Positions 18,867 through 28,800 of a DNA stretch of 56,487 nt are shown piece by piece. The stretch comes from JBJXHC01 sp046160825 (lineage in GTDB: Bacteria; Bacteroidota; Ignavibacteria; UBA10030; UBA6906), in NCBI GenBank assembly GCA_046160825.1, contig JBJXHC010000026.1, positions 1-56,487 on the forward strand, written 5' to 3'. The position numbers and the translations under genes are program-made. Within the stretch, counting starts at the first letter, position 1; each line of letters opens with the position of its first letter. The notes beneath the pieces are model-generated. The model did no database searches, was not told the DNA's origin, and worked only from the letters and a program-made list of their open reading frames with translations.

Positions 18867-19504
18867 AGCTGACTCCTACAGTTATTTAGCACCCAGTGGA
18901 AAGGATCTGCACTTAAGGGGCGTGCGATTGATTAAAAGTCTCTAACTAGCCTGCTGATGATGGCGCTTCCTTTCAACTCAACTTCACGAAGCTCCAACAC
19001 GGTAAGATGACAAAAAACGGAAAGACTTTTTACGGTGGGACTCCAAACAAACTACGAAGGAGGACAGAAACTTGCAAGGATGTATTTAAGAAAATGGCCT
19101 CTGCGTATTACGCTGTCATGTTTGAGGTATTCTTCAATGAAATGTGAGAATAGCGTTGGCGTTGCCCCCACCAGCCCCAGAACTCACCCAGACACTTTAG
19201 AGCATCCGGTTTGGGACGTACTCTTTGTGGACTCCAGCATTTTCTTTTGCCATACCTATTGACGTTGTACGAGGGAATTTCTTTAGGCTGGAACATGCTG
19301 ACCTCAGCCGATTACCGAGTGATGTTCCTGCAATGATTGATTCTGGAACGTCTTTTCCATAAATTGAGTTGTTCGTAGCAATGATGCCGACGTAGCTCAG
19401 TCCCATTCCGACCGGACTTCGTGATTCCCATCTAAGTACGGAGTCGGAATGAGGATCTCGCCGAAGGCGGATTGGTTGCAACAAAGCAGTTGAGTTTCAA
19501 TATA
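18867..19504. other. Gene-poor chromosomal side of the island junction
   Basis: I see no convincing coding region here; open frames on both strands lack ribosome sites and protein-like composition. The stretch holds the promoter region of the CsgG-like remnant. At 19385-19401 there is a 17-nt copy of the beginning of the tRNA-His gene (see separate entry). Apart from that I see nothing to annotate. Confidence 0.5.
19385..19401 (+). repeat. Extra 5' tRNA-His fragment, possible older attachment scar
   Basis: Seventeen bases (TGCCGACGTAGCTCAGT) are identical to 19504-19520 and, from base 2, to the start of the intact tRNA-His at 50447. The match ends in the D-loop, so this is not a tRNA. A third partial copy 119 nt outside the left island end suggests an earlier integration/excision event at the same gene, or duplication during one. 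Confidence 0.5.
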
Positions 19505-19543
19505 TGCCGACGTAGCTCAGTTGGTTAGAGCACCAGATTGTGG
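19505..19543 (+). repeat. attL: first 39 nt of tRNA-His
   Basis: These 39 bases are identical to 50447-50485, from the first acceptor base through the anticodon loop (ending TTGTGGA). After that the sequences diverge, and no 3' half of a tRNA follows. The identity ends in the anticodon loop, whose flanking stem arms form a palindrome, a known crossover location for tyrosine integrases. This is the displaced chromosomal 5' half; the element supplied a replacement 5' half at the other end. Confidence 0.88.
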
Positions 19544-19576
19544 AGTTGAATTCCTATCGCCCTAAGTTGTTGCCCT

Positions 19577-20671
19577 TCAAGCCGCCCCTCTTCCTAGACT
19601 GTAATTCATTACAGATTCCTTACATATATCCTTTCGCCCATCAAGCTTCAGAATTGCCTGTTCCAGGGTCTTTGCGTTGACTTTCGCATATATCATTGTG
19701 GTATGGACATCGGCATGCCCAAGAAGACGGCTCACGGCATACAGATCAACCCCAATGGAAATCAGATTAGTTGCAAACGTATGTCGGAGCGAATGTAGTT
19801 TGAAACCTATCAAGTTCGCCTCTCTTGCTACGAAAGCAAATCGTCTGCTGGCGTGATTCTTATTCATCCGTGAGAACAATTCATTCCCAAGGCCCTGCAG
19901 AATCTCGCTAGCACTTTGAGTCAACGGCACAGTTCGGGTACGTTTGCTTTTTGTCTGTTCGATGTGGATTGAGCCATATTGACCACGCGCGTGATCAATG
20001 TCTTGTGGCCGAAGACGAATAGCTTCCCCGCGGCGTAGGCCAGTGTGCAACAGAAACTTGACGAACCACTCAAACTGTTGAAATGATCTTCTACTACGAC
20101 GGCTCGTTGCCCCCTCAATTAGTCCGTCGATTACGTTGAATAACCTCGTGACTTCATCATTCGTCAGATAGAGTCTGTGCTCAGTTGGTTTTACCGTCTC
20201 CACTGAGCTCATGGGGTTCTTGTCTAAGTACTCCCACTTCACAGCTTTATTTAGAGCAGCGTGCAAAGAGCGCCGTTCTATGTTGAAAGTTGTGGGGCTT
20301 ACTGTCCCCAGTAAGGAACCCTTCCACTTATCTAACAGGTGCTGGTCGATGGCACGGAGGTTTATGTCCCCGACAAACTTAAGGAATTTGTCAGCGTAGT
20401 TACGCTCATTTGCAATGGTTGCTGGCCCTTTCATTGGCTCGACGGCGGAAAAATACTCCGAGAAGAATTTGCTCAAAGTGATTTCTTTCTTATCGTAATC
20501 CCTGAGATCAAACTTTCCGGTTGCAATACGCCCCTGAATGTCATGCAAGATTCTCTTTGCTCGAGCGTGGTCAGAAGTGCCCGTGGACCTTACAAACCGT
20601 TTACCTCCAAAAGTGAAGTCGACGTGGTAGATGGTACCTTTCTTGCTGATTACCTTCCGAAGACAAGCCAT
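19577..20671 (-). CDS. int: Tyrosine recombinase/integrase
   Basis: This 364-aa phage-type integrase drives site-specific insertion at the tRNA-His gene. It has an N-terminal arm-binding part, a SAM-like core-binding domain (about 65-160) and a catalytic domain (about 165-345). The catalytic residues are visible: Arg213 (LRRGEA), His293 and Arg296 (HSLRHT), His319 (LLGHAD) and nucleophile Tyr328 (TTMIYAKV). It reads toward attL, 34 nt away. The small HTH gene is just upstream on the same strand, the usual int-xis arrangement. Confidence 0.95.
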   Translation of the reverse strand: MACLRKVISKKGTIYHVDFTFGGKRFVRSTGTSDHARAKRILHDIQGRIATGKFDLRDYDKKEITLSKFFSEYFSAVEPMKGPATIANERNYADKFLKFVGDINLRAIDQHLLDKWKGSLLGTVSPTTFNIERRSLHAALNKAVKWEYLDKNPMSSVETVKPTEHRLYLTNDEVTRLFNVIDGLIEGATSRRSRRSFQQFEWFVKFLLHTGLRRGEAIRLRPQDIDHARGQYGSIHIEQTKSKRTRTVPLTQSASEILQGLGNELFSRMNKNHASRRFAFVAREANLIGFKLHSLRHTFATNLISIGVDLYAVSRLLGHADVHTTMIYAKVNAKTLEQAILKLDGRKDICKESVMNYSLGRGAA

Positions 20672-20672
20672 C

Positions 20673-20948
20673 CTACGATCCTACTGTTTGGTTCCAGATG
20701 CTGTTCGCATGCTTCCTTGATACTGCTCTATTGTCTCCGCCGGTTGCAGGATTGTTGATTGACAGAATCCATTCTTCCACACTTGGCCTGTGGAAGAGGT
20801 AACGACCGTCAAGTTTGAAGTACGGGATTCGATCCTCTCTGACAAGTCTGCGAATGAGGCTCTGACTCACGTGCAGCCACGCTGCCAAGGTCGAAACGGT
20901 GTGGATTGAGAGAGACTCAATTGGTACGATATGTTGCTCTATTTGCAT
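20673..20948 (-). CDS. HTH excisionase-like DNA-binding protein
   Basis: This 91-aa protein contains a MerR/excisionase-type winged helix: SIHTVSTLAAWLHVSQSLIRRLVREDRIPYFKLDGRYLFHRP (in two parts), followed by SVEEWI. I chose the ATG giving MQIEQHIVP; a longer frame upstream of it adds 43 residues that look non-coding. The stop lies one base before the integrase start, so the two are co-transcribed. Its likely role is directionality factor or regulator of the integrase. Confidence 0.85.
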   Translation of the reverse strand: MQIEQHIVPIESLSIHTVSTLAAWLHVSQSLIRRLVREDRIPYFKLDGRYLFHRPSVEEWILSINNPATGGDNRAVSRKHANSIWNQTVGS

Positions 20949-21121
20949 TCTCGTTCTACAAATCTCTTTCCCGTCGGTTTCTGCGTCGGGCAATTGGCCT
21001 CGCGGCTCTACTACTTCTCTCGATAGAACTCTTGCCTGCACGCATCGGAGCATGATCCCGTGAGCCTGCGGTGCCAAATGAATGGACGGCAGAAGGTCTC
21101 TTGTGGTTTTCCTTCTCAGTC

Positions 21122-21847
21122 TTAGGATCGCTTACGGCTTTGTTGTTTCTTGATATTTGTGGCGTGTGGATTGTCTGCCAACTGTCCGCAGTGATTACAA
21201 CGAATCTGCTTAGACGTCAACAATTGGCCGGTCCTTGGATTGCGAACCGAGATTCGGTTTTTGCAACCATAGCATCTAAAAAATTTCTCCGGGAGGTAGA
21301 TTTGACCTCGGCGACGCAATTGAAGGAGCCTTCTATATTTGAATCTGTTCTTCCAATAGTCTTCCTTGCGACGACAAGTATCGGAACAAAACACTGCATC
21401 CATGTTTGAAGCAACAAAGATACTGTGACACCTCTGGCAACTCTTGAGATGAAAGAACGTTTTTATTTTGAAGGTCCAGTAGATTTCTTCGGCCATCCAT
21501 TCCTCGACGAATGAGGTGCCTGCCTCATCCGATGGATTAAGCTCAACATCGAAGGTGAACTTCCTGCTGACGGTGACTATAGGGTAGAGTCTATCGGTCA
21601 ACCACGCCGCCAATGAATCTCCATTGCCGGGGTTTTCAATAATCTCCCTAAGACACTGTGTTAACTCCCCCTTCGCCTCATTAAGAACCTCAATGAGCTC
21701 TCCAGTGCTTACAGATGAAATTAGATTCCCCACCTGGGGAAAGCCCTCTTTGATTCTTGAAACAAATTCCTCGTCCACCGTTGGTGCGTTTACAACATCG
21801 AGGAAGAGAGTTTTACGATAGTTCTTTTTTGAGCCCAGTTTGTCCAT
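21122..21847 (-). CDS. Zinc-finger protein, CGNR-like
   Basis: This 241-aa protein has an alpha-helical N-terminal half (about 1-130) and a Cys-rich C-terminal half. The first cluster, CQRCHSIFVASNMDAVFCS with DTCRRKEDYW, follows the CGNR zinc-finger pattern (C-x2-C...C-x4-C followed by a basic helix). A second CYGC...CNHC ribbon follows at about residues 195-222, then a basic tail KKQQSRKRS. It is probably a nucleic-acid-binding regulator of the island. No close family is recognised. It is transcribed toward the HTH/integrase genes. Confidence 0.65.
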   Translation of the reverse strand: MDKLGSKKNYRKTLFLDVVNAPTVDEEFVSRIKEGFPQVGNLISSVSTGELIEVLNEAKGELTQCLREIIENPGNGDSLAAWLTDRLYPIVTVSRKFTFDVELNPSDEAGTSFVEEWMAEEIYWTFKIKTFFHLKSCQRCHSIFVASNMDAVFCSDTCRRKEDYWKNRFKYRRLLQLRRRGQIYLPEKFFRCYGCKNRISVRNPRTGQLLTSKQIRCNHCGQLADNPHATNIKKQQSRKRS

Positions 21848-21951
21848 TAGGTATCCTCAATTGTGAGTCGCCTAAAGATATGGCAAAGGTATGGGAAAGT
21901 CGAGGCAGTGACGCAAAGTTGTAAAGTTTTCATTTGAACAACTTTTCAGGC

Positions 21952-22452
21952 CTACGTCCTCGCAATGAACAAGCAACTCGCAATCTTCTGAATATCCTCG
22001 TTCTGGAAGGGCACGCCTTGAACAGAGCGAGTGATCTCCACAGCCTCTCTCAGACTTTGCTCCATGATGAACCTGAAGTCATCCTTCAGACCTTGACCAT
22101 TGGTTGGTTTTGATGCAGGCTGTGTTGACGCGGGTGGCATCGCTGTGACGACCGGAGCAGGCTTCTCGACCGCGTCAACTTGAATCCTTGATACCACTTT
22201 CCGGCCATTCTGGGCGGCGATCTTCTTCAGGGTAAGCTCATCCCCGGCCTTGCATCCAAGATCCGTGATCTGCTGGTGTACCTCTGGTGGTGCGAAGAAT
22301 GCCTTTTCTACACCTGCCTGCTCGATGGAGTAGAGCAGGTAGGAACCATACGGGCTGTTGCCTTCATATGGCTTGTTCTTCAGGAGCTTCACCCGAACCA
22401 ATTCGTTCAGGGCCAGCTCAAGCTTCGGTCGTTCGTGGTTCGGCTTTTCCAT
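21952..22452 (-). CDS. Mobile-element protein of unknown function (ssDNA-binding-like)
   Basis: This 166-aa protein has a beta-rich N-terminal domain of about 80 residues (LNELVRVKLLKNKPYEGNSPYGSYLLYSIE through GDELTLKKIAAQNGRKVVSRIQVD) that could be an OB-like fold. A Pro/Ala/Thr linker (about 90-115) and a C-terminal helical segment ending SCLFIART follow. Its start overlaps the end of the Gam-like gene by 35 nt in another frame, so they are coupled. The company of Gam-like, PUR and RadC-like genes suggests a role in ssDNA handling, but that is inference. Confidence 0.65.
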   Translation of the reverse strand: MEKPNHERPKLELALNELVRVKLLKNKPYEGNSPYGSYLLYSIEQAGVEKAFFAPPEVHQQITDLGCKAGDELTLKKIAAQNGRKVVSRIQVDAVEKPAPVVTAMPPASTQPASKPTNGQGLKDDFRFIMEQSLREAVEITRSVQGVPFQNEDIQKIASCLFIART

Positions 22453-22963
22453 TGCCGTTATCTCCTTTGATTGTTGAATAATGGAATTTTACTTCAGCCG
22501 GAATCAGATTGACACCCTCCGGCAAGTGTCCAGTCTTCTTGATGTAGTCATGGAGAGTGGTGAGATTAGGTTGATAGCTCTCTGGGACAAGTTTCAAGAA
22601 CTGCTGGTTCGACGGATCATTCAGGAAGGTGTTCAGGTCTGTAACATCAACCTTATCACGTCCAAGCCGGAGTTTGAGTACACCGTGAGGTAATGTCAAT
22701 GTCTTCACATCCGTTGAACGCATGAACTGTTCAAGGTTCCAGAGTAGCCATCGCATCTTCTTCTGTACCCGCTCGGCTTCGGACGTTCGGTATTGCTCGA
22801 TGATCTGAATCTCGTCATCTGCGAGCCTGTTGACATCGGCCAGTTGTCCTTCCAGAACCTTAACCGCCATCAGAAGTTGATCTGCCCTTAGTTTGTCAAG
22901 CTCGATCCTCCGTAGCTCTTCGGCCTTCTCGGCTTCAAGCAGGATTTCATCAATGAATGTCAT
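22418..22963 (-). CDS. Gam-like host-nuclease inhibitor family protein
   Basis: This 181-aa protein has a long N-terminal coiled coil (about residues 5-65, rich in Glu/Leu/Arg). The Gam-type domain follows: KKMRWLLWNLEQFMRSTD, then TLPHGVLKLRLGRDKVDVTD (in parts) and FLKLVPESYQPN. Mu Gam and relatives bind double-strand DNA ends and block exonucleases such as RecBCD. Here it would protect the excised or replicating element. It lies in the middle of the island's recombination operon. Confidence 0.78.
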   Translation of the reverse strand: MTFIDEILLEAEKAEELRRIELDKLRADQLLMAVKVLEGQLADVNRLADDEIQIIEQYRTSEAERVQKKMRWLLWNLEQFMRSTDVKTLTLPHGVLKLRLGRDKVDVTDLNTFLNDPSNQQFLKLVPESYQPNLTTLHDYIKKTGHLPEGVNLIPAEVKFHYSTIKGDNGNGKAEPRTTEA

Positions 22964-22975
22964 GGTGCAGTCCTC

Positions 22976-23938
22976 TTAGTTCAACATGTCCTGGGCAAGC
23001 TTCAAGGCCCGGATTTTCATTTGCTCGCCTCCGCCAAACCACATACTGCTGAGGCGCTTGGCTGGATGCTGTGAGTGAATGACGTGGTCAGTGTACTCTG
23101 TAACTGCATTGTACGCACCCCAAACCGTACCTCTGCTCAGTTCAGCACCTTGACCAGTCTCATGGAGTTCAAGAATCGTGTTCCTGATATTCTCCGTTCG
23201 GGTACTTCGCTGGGCTTGCGGGTTCGCGGGAATGAGGGCCTGAACATAATCCAAGAGTTGCTTGCCGGTGATTTCGGTGAGGGCCATCCGGTTGAAGATA
23301 ACCTCCAACTGTTGGTACAGGCTGTTGGTGAGACCAAGAAGAGTGTGGGCTTGTTCCAGTTTTGCAACCCCATTTGGCGTATGACGGATTCTCACTTCTT
23401 CCTCTACGCCATCGAGGGCTGCTGTTAGTGTGTTGTTGCAGACCACACGGATGGGGGTGAGCTTGGCTCTGACGAGCGAACTACCATCATGGCTGTTGGT
23501 GAGGAGGAGAAACTTCTCGACGATGTCTTCACCTTTGACCTTAATGTAACCGGGGAGCTTGGCCAGAATCCAGATCCGTTCACCTTTTCCCAGGGCTCCG
23601 GCAGTGTGGTAGATTGCCTCATCCGAGCCAACGAGAGCATCGAAGAATGCAAACGCATCTCTATTCTGGATCGGTGAATAGCGACCTCCAACGATACCCA
23701 ATACTTCTCTCGTGTCCATTCTGACCGTGGCGTAGTGATCTTCGACCTGCGAATGACGGGTCGGATGAACGATTGCTCGGAGCGATTTCTTTACTACCTG
23801 ATAATCCAATTGTGCCGCCTTAAGCGCCTCATGAGCCGTGGCAGGCTTATCGAGCCTCGTGCCGAGTTGGTGCCAGGGGGCTTCACCCGTATAAAACATC
23901 GAGGCTTTACCGGCATTGATATTGAGTTTGTGTGCCAT
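22976..23938 (-). CDS. DUF932 phage/plasmid-like protein
   Basis: The start was set at the ATG giving MAHKLNINAGKASMFYTGE; an upstream in-frame extension of 36 basic residues overlaps the preceding gene and is unlikely. The product is 320 aa. PWHQLGTRLDKPATAHEAL, YSPIQNRDAFAFFDALVG and VRVVCNNTL-like (PIRVVCNNTLTAA) blocks are those of the DUF932/TIGR03299 family found on phages and plasmids. That family's biochemical role is unknown, but it usually sits with ssDNA-annealing and repair genes. It follows the PUR-like gene by 7 nt. Confidence 0.85.
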   Translation of the reverse strand: MAHKLNINAGKASMFYTGEAPWHQLGTRLDKPATAHEALKAAQLDYQVVKKSLRAIVHPTRHSQVEDHYATVRMDTREVLGIVGGRYSPIQNRDAFAFFDALVGSDEAIYHTAGALGKGERIWILAKLPGYIKVKGEDIVEKFLLLTNSHDGSSLVRAKLTPIRVVCNNTLTAALDGVEEEVRIRHTPNGVAKLEQAHTLLGLTNSLYQQLEVIFNRMALTEITGKQLLDYVQALIPANPQAQRSTRTENIRNTILELHETGQGAELSRGTVWGAYNAVTEYTDHVIHSQHPAKRLSSMWFGGGEQMKIRALKLAQDMLN

Positions 23939-23945
23939 GTTCGCC

Positions 23946-24164
23946 TCACCCGTTGGCCGCTGTTGCGGCTTCTTCGATGGCTTGACGGAATTGGTCGATG
24001 GTTTCACCAAAGACCCGGAGTGTGGTCTTCTTTCTCTCCTCGCCATTCAGGCTACTCTCGGTGATGGAGAGATACTTGTTTCCGTTCTTGGCTTCTTTCA
24101 GATCGACAAAGTACGTTGTGCGACCGGAACGGATCATGGTGGAATAGATGGCATTGTTTGTCAT
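23946..24164 (-). CDS. PUR/DUF3276-like nucleic-acid-binding protein
   Basis: This 72-aa protein opens with IYSTMIRSGRTTYFVDLKEAKNGNKYLSITES (shown here in one family pattern of two strand-turn units). It ends in a helix, DQFRQAIEEAA. This is the single PUR repeat of the bacterial DUF3276 family, which binds ssDNA or RNA. Its start overlaps the RadC-like stop (ATGA), so they are translationally coupled. Confidence 0.8.
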   Translation of the reverse strand: MTNNAIYSTMIRSGRTTYFVDLKEAKNGNKYLSITESSLNGEERKKTTLRVFGETIDQFRQAIEEAATAANG

Positions 24165-24616
24165 AGCAAACCTCTCTCTGCAAATGATGTGTATGTGCTG
24201 CCGGCAAATATGATATGGTCGTGACAGGCAATGCCGACAATCTTGCCCGTCTCAACAATCTGTTTGGTGATGTCAATATCTTCCCGTGAGGGTTCGGGGT
24301 TTTCCGATGGGTGGTTATGAGCGATGATGATCGCTGCGGCTGTGGCAACGATTGCACCGCGGTACACTTCACGAGGATGAACCACGCTACTGTTGAGTGT
24401 CCCTTCGGAGACAATCTCCAAGCCAGTGACCCGGTTGGCACTGTTGAGCCAGAAAACGATGAACCGTTCCCGGACTTGGTCTTTGAAGAGAGACTGGTAG
24501 TTGGAGAAGAGATCCTCCGGTGAACGGATGATGAGTGAGGTCTTTCCATCAAGTTCCGGAATGGGTTCGTTGACTTCCTTGAAACGCCATGTCACAGTGC
24601 GGAGACAGTATTTCAT
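24161..24616 (-). CDS. RadC-like JAB-domain protein
   Basis: This 151-aa protein is the C-terminal JAB/MPN metalloprotease-like domain of the RadC family, without the N-terminal HhH part of chromosomal RadC. The metal-binding signature is visible in IIIAHNHPSENPEPSREDIDI (His-x-His then Asp, in two parts), with HDHIIFA afterwards. Such short RadC proteins are typical of phages, ICEs and genomic islands. Start and stop overlap both neighbours by 4 nt. Confidence 0.9.
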   Translation of the reverse strand: MKYCLRTVTWRFKEVNEPIPELDGKTSLIIRSPEDLFSNYQSLFKDQVRERFIVFWLNSANRVTGLEIVSEGTLNSSVVHPREVYRGAIVATAAAIIIAHNHPSENPEPSREDIDITKQIVETGKIVGIACHDHIIFAGSTYTSFAERGLL

Positions 24617-25416
24617 GGTCGGTTCTCCTCAAACTGCTGTGGTCGCTTGGTGTACTGTTTGAACATTTCACAGGAAAACCGAACGTCACAAAAGCGAGTA
24701 CAGTTGAAGTGGTTCCAGTAGTAGGGGAAATTTCCCTTGGATAGTTCTTCTGTGGCGTCTTTCAAGTCCGTGAGTAATTTCTCTCTGTGCCGATCTACGA
24801 GGTAAAACCACTTCCATTGCTTCAGACGAGGATTGAACAGTAGATAGCCACCTTTGCGAATCGTGTACTGAGTCGAGCGTTCCAAGCCGATCTGATAGAT
24901 GACCAACTGGTCTTTGGTCATGCGCTCTCGGCTGTGAGCGTTCTTGAAGTCGATCAGGATGGCTTCGTTGGTTGAATCATCAGCCATTAGAAGGTCTGCG
25001 GTTCCGACTAGGGCAAAGTCGTCGGTGACCTGCTCGAAGAATGAAGGCTGAGGAAAGAGGTGATACTTCTCTGGGTGGAGTTCCTTGAGCATAGAGACGG
25101 CAATGTGTAAACCGTCCATTGTCTCATTGATACAGGCATTGAGTTCTGCTTCAGAGGTCCATCGGGGTCTGACTTCGTTCTCGACCATCGTCCAGACCAT
25201 CTCGAAGTTGTCGTCAAGCCAATCGACGTTGGTGAAGTCTTTCCGGTAAAGCCAGAACTGTAGGAGTTTATCGACAACGAGGCCGGGTACAGCAAGCTTC
25301 ATGTAGCCGGAGTCCCGCTTCAATCCCGGACGCTTGTACTTCTCGACATGCCGGATGCGGTATTTGGCCGGACATTGTTTCCAAAGCGCCCAGCTTGATG
25401 GACTCCAGACTATCAT
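24613..25416 (-). CDS. RecB/Cas4-like PD-(D/E)XK exonuclease
   Basis: I set the start at the ATG giving MIVWSPSSWALWKQCPAKYRIRHVEKY, because GGGAG lies 4 nt upstream; the product is 267 aa. The first helix S-x-W-x-x-W-x-x-C-P-x-x-Y resembles the start of the RecB-nuclease/Cas4 superfamily. The catalytic core is GTADLLMADDS, then AILIDFKNA (Asp-x-Lys), then a QLVIYQIGLER helix. Four C-terminal Cys residues include C-x5-C (CTRFCDVRFSC), reminiscent of the iron-sulfur cluster ligands of Cas4/AddB-type nucleases. It is the first gene of the recombination operon. Confidence 0.82.
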   Translation of the reverse strand: MIVWSPSSWALWKQCPAKYRIRHVEKYKRPGLKRDSGYMKLAVPGLVVDKLLQFWLYRKDFTNVDWLDDNFEMVWTMVENEVRPRWTSEAELNACINETMDGLHIAVSMLKELHPEKYHLFPQPSFFEQVTDDFALVGTADLLMADDSTNEAILIDFKNAHSRERMTKDQLVIYQIGLERSTQYTIRKGGYLLFNPRLKQWKWFYLVDRHREKLLTDLKDATEELSKGNFPYYWNHFNCTRFCDVRFSCEMFKQYTKRPQQFEENRP

Positions 25417-25859
25417 GATTCTCCCGTTTGTGGTGCATCGTAACGGGAAATTCATAACGCTGGTTTTGGGATTTGTCAATCAAAATCACCGTTAGGAAGC
25501 AGCGATTTCAGCAACAGCATTTCAATGCAAGTAAACCTATTTGAGTGGTGGTTCGAATGTCAACGGAAATTCAAAAAGAGCCCAAGTGATGGGGATCATA
25601 CCTTTGTGAACGAGCGTTACCTATCTTGTTTCCGTTTCAGTTCCACTCTCATGTAGCCTTGAGGATCCCCCTCAAGTTTGTCATAGAATGACAGAGGTCG
25701 TAGATCTCGCTTGACTCAAAGGTGCTCTTCAGAACACTTGCCTTTGAATTACTCGATTATGGAGCGTCTTCGTTGGTATCAGCGGGATCCTAGTGTTTTT
25801 CGAGAGGACATTCTGGCTTCAAATCACGACTCGAGGTTCCATTCAATAGGAGGTCCAAA
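25417..25859. other. Divergent intergenic region
   Basis: This stretch separates the minus-strand recombination operon from the plus-strand subtilase gene and must contain both promoters. The end carries an excellent ribosome site, AGGAGG, 6 nt before the subtilase ATG. I see no protein-like open frame, tRNA or strong hairpin. Confidence 0.4.
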
Positions 25860-28800
25860 ATGCAGTTCCGCCACTCGCTTCTCCTTGCTTGCCTGGTTCT
25901 AACGCTCTCTTTCACGTCACATTCCTTCGGGCAGTTTGCGGTTCCGACATTCAATGGCCTGAAAGTGAATTCAACTACTGTCGATGACGGCTCGTTGGTC
26001 GATATCACATTGAACATCTCCAATAACGAGACTTTCACGGTGAGAGCAGACGTCTCGAATTCGGGATCTGCGGTATCTCCCGCGGGTTACAATAACATCT
26101 CAGTGAGCGTCGAGCAGTTCAACACAAATTCTGACAAGCAATATATCTGGTCAGATAACAGAAGTTCCGATCTTAGTTACGGCGAATTTTTTGGATCCGA
26201 TGCCGGTGGGGGACCCGATGGTTATTATGACTATGTATTTGTGGAGTCAAATGATGGTAATGGATGGAGCGTCAGCGAGACGAATTATCTTGAAGTGAAG
26301 ATTCAGCCCCGCGCTTATATTACCTATGAAGTGTATGTTCGTGCGGCAATGAGTGATCAACAGAGTTGGACGACGGGCTGGAAGTACAACCCGACGAGTG
26401 GTTCTACGGATTGTACCGGGAAGTACGCGAAGCGAATCAGAGTACGAGTGAACCCACCCATATCCGCACCGACGCCTCCGACGAATCTTCAGGCGGTTGT
26501 TGTTTCGAGCAGCCAAATTAATCTGAGTTGGACGGACAACGCAAACAACGAGACTGGATTTCGGATCGAACGGAAGACTGGATCCGGGGGGAGCTATTCT
26601 GAGATTGACACGCGGGGAGCAAACATCACTACTTATCAAAACACAGGTCTGAGTGCTGGGACAACGTACTACTACCGAGTGCGTGCCCACAACGGAGGCG
26701 GGAACTCTGGATACACCAACGAAGCCAACGGGACGACATACGGCAGCATTGTCGTGACGATTCAGAACTTGAATGGGACGTCGACGCCGTTACCTGGATC
26801 CAATGGCCAAGCATTGCTGTATGACGCAAACTGGAACTACCTGGACAAGCAGGCCAACACCAACCCCTCTGGAGTTGCAACTCTAACGGAGGTAGCTCTT
26901 GGAACCTACAACGTAGAATCATATCACAATCCGAGTAATCCAAGTACCATTTTTGGACCAGAGTTCTGGGGTGGTGCATATCCGGCACCAATTGATCACA
27001 GCAGCGGAAGTACACCGATAACTATCCGCCGCCATATGCCATATTCAGATTATTACAAGGTGTACATCGCCGCAACAAACCAGGATGTGACGGGTGGGAA
27101 TGTGCAGGTAGGGACACCATTACGGATTGAGCTTAAGGTGAAGAATCCCTCGACCAATGCACGGCCGGTAAAAGCACGGCTGGTGTTCGACCGGGATAAG
27201 GTAGCGACTTATGATTTTGATCAGCAATCGAACAGTGCATCGGTCCCACCCAATGGAGAAGTCACATTTTCCTATAACTACACACCACAAAATATTGGGG
27301 AATACTATGGGGTTATTGGGACATTAACCAACACCTATAGCACAATATATGTCATCACCGATGGATGGCCGTGGGCAACATCCGTTTTGCAAAAATGGGT
27401 GAAGGTGACAGCGCCGGACATAAACGTTGACCCAACCCACCTCACAGTACATCAACCCTCCAATGTAGCTAATGCTAAAATAGCACTTGGCGAGTTTGCA
27501 CATCAACCTGAATTCAATCGAGATCATGCCCCCGCTCAAGTCGTGGTCAAGATTAGGGCAAGCGTATCGCTGACAATCTCGGAAAAGTCGCACCAAGTGA
27601 GGATTGGCCTATCTCGGGCTGATGAACTTTTCGAACAGATCGGTACTTATGAAATAATCCCAGTCTATAGTTCCTCATCGCTACCATCAAGTATGATGAA
27701 CACGTTACTGGTACGCTTCTCTGCGCCAAATGAGCTAGCGTACGTCGTCGAATCATTGTCGCAGATACCGGAGATTGAATGGGTTGACCTCAACTACCTA
27801 TATAGAGTGGAAGATGACCCGAATGATCCTCAGTATGCACAACAGTGGCACCTTACAAGGATACATGCTTCTGATGCGTGGGATGTCGGGACTGGTGACC
27901 CGAATGTACTCATTGGGATAATCGACACTGGCGTGGATTGGAACCATCCAGATTTGACTGCCTCCGTTTGGATAAACGAGGATGAGGTGCCCGGAAATGG
28001 AATCGATGATGACGGGAATGGAAGAACGGATGACATAAGAGGATGGGACTGGGTTACTGGCGCTACCGACGCAACTCCCGGTGAAGACGGCGACAACCCC
28101 GATAATGACCCAATGGACTTTGATGGACATGGAACACACTGCGCAGGGATAGCTGCTGCAACCACCAACAATGGCATTGGTGTCGCCGGCATTTCACGTG
28201 GCTGCCGCATTATGCCGCTCAGGGCGGGGTATAGGCGAAATGATGGTCGAGGATGGATTCAATTTGCTGCGGCAGCGTCCGCCATCGAGTATGCAACAGC
28301 AAATGGGGCCAGGGTTGTTAGTTTGAGTTTCGGTGGAGGAACTGAACTTCTCACACCAGTGACTCACGCGTTTAACAATAACGTCGTGGTTGTGCACGCA
28401 GCTGGAAATCTCAACAGCTCAACGGGCAGTGCAATCGACGGCATTCAACAGACCATTTCTGTGGCAAACACGGGTCAAAACGATGTCAAAGCAACCGACA
28501 GTAACTTTGGCAACTGGGTCGATGTTTCAGCACCTGGGGTTTCGATACGAAGCACATTGTTTGATGACACTTATGGTCTCAAATCGGGGACATCGATGGC
28601 TACCCCACTTGTTGCTGGCCTCGCCGGATTGATCCTATCCCAGAACAGCTCCCTCAGTTCAACCACGGTATCTCAGATCCTTACCTCTACTGCCGACAAT
28701 ATCGACGATGCCAATCCAGACTTTGTAGGTCAGCTTGGTAGCGGAAGGATCAATGCGCTTACTGCTATTCATGAGGCGGCGGGTTCGCATGAGTTTGTGA

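Noticed and set aside
19385..19543. Additional tRNA genes
   Set aside because: Both sites hold only the 5' portion of tRNA-His and cannot fold into a tRNA.
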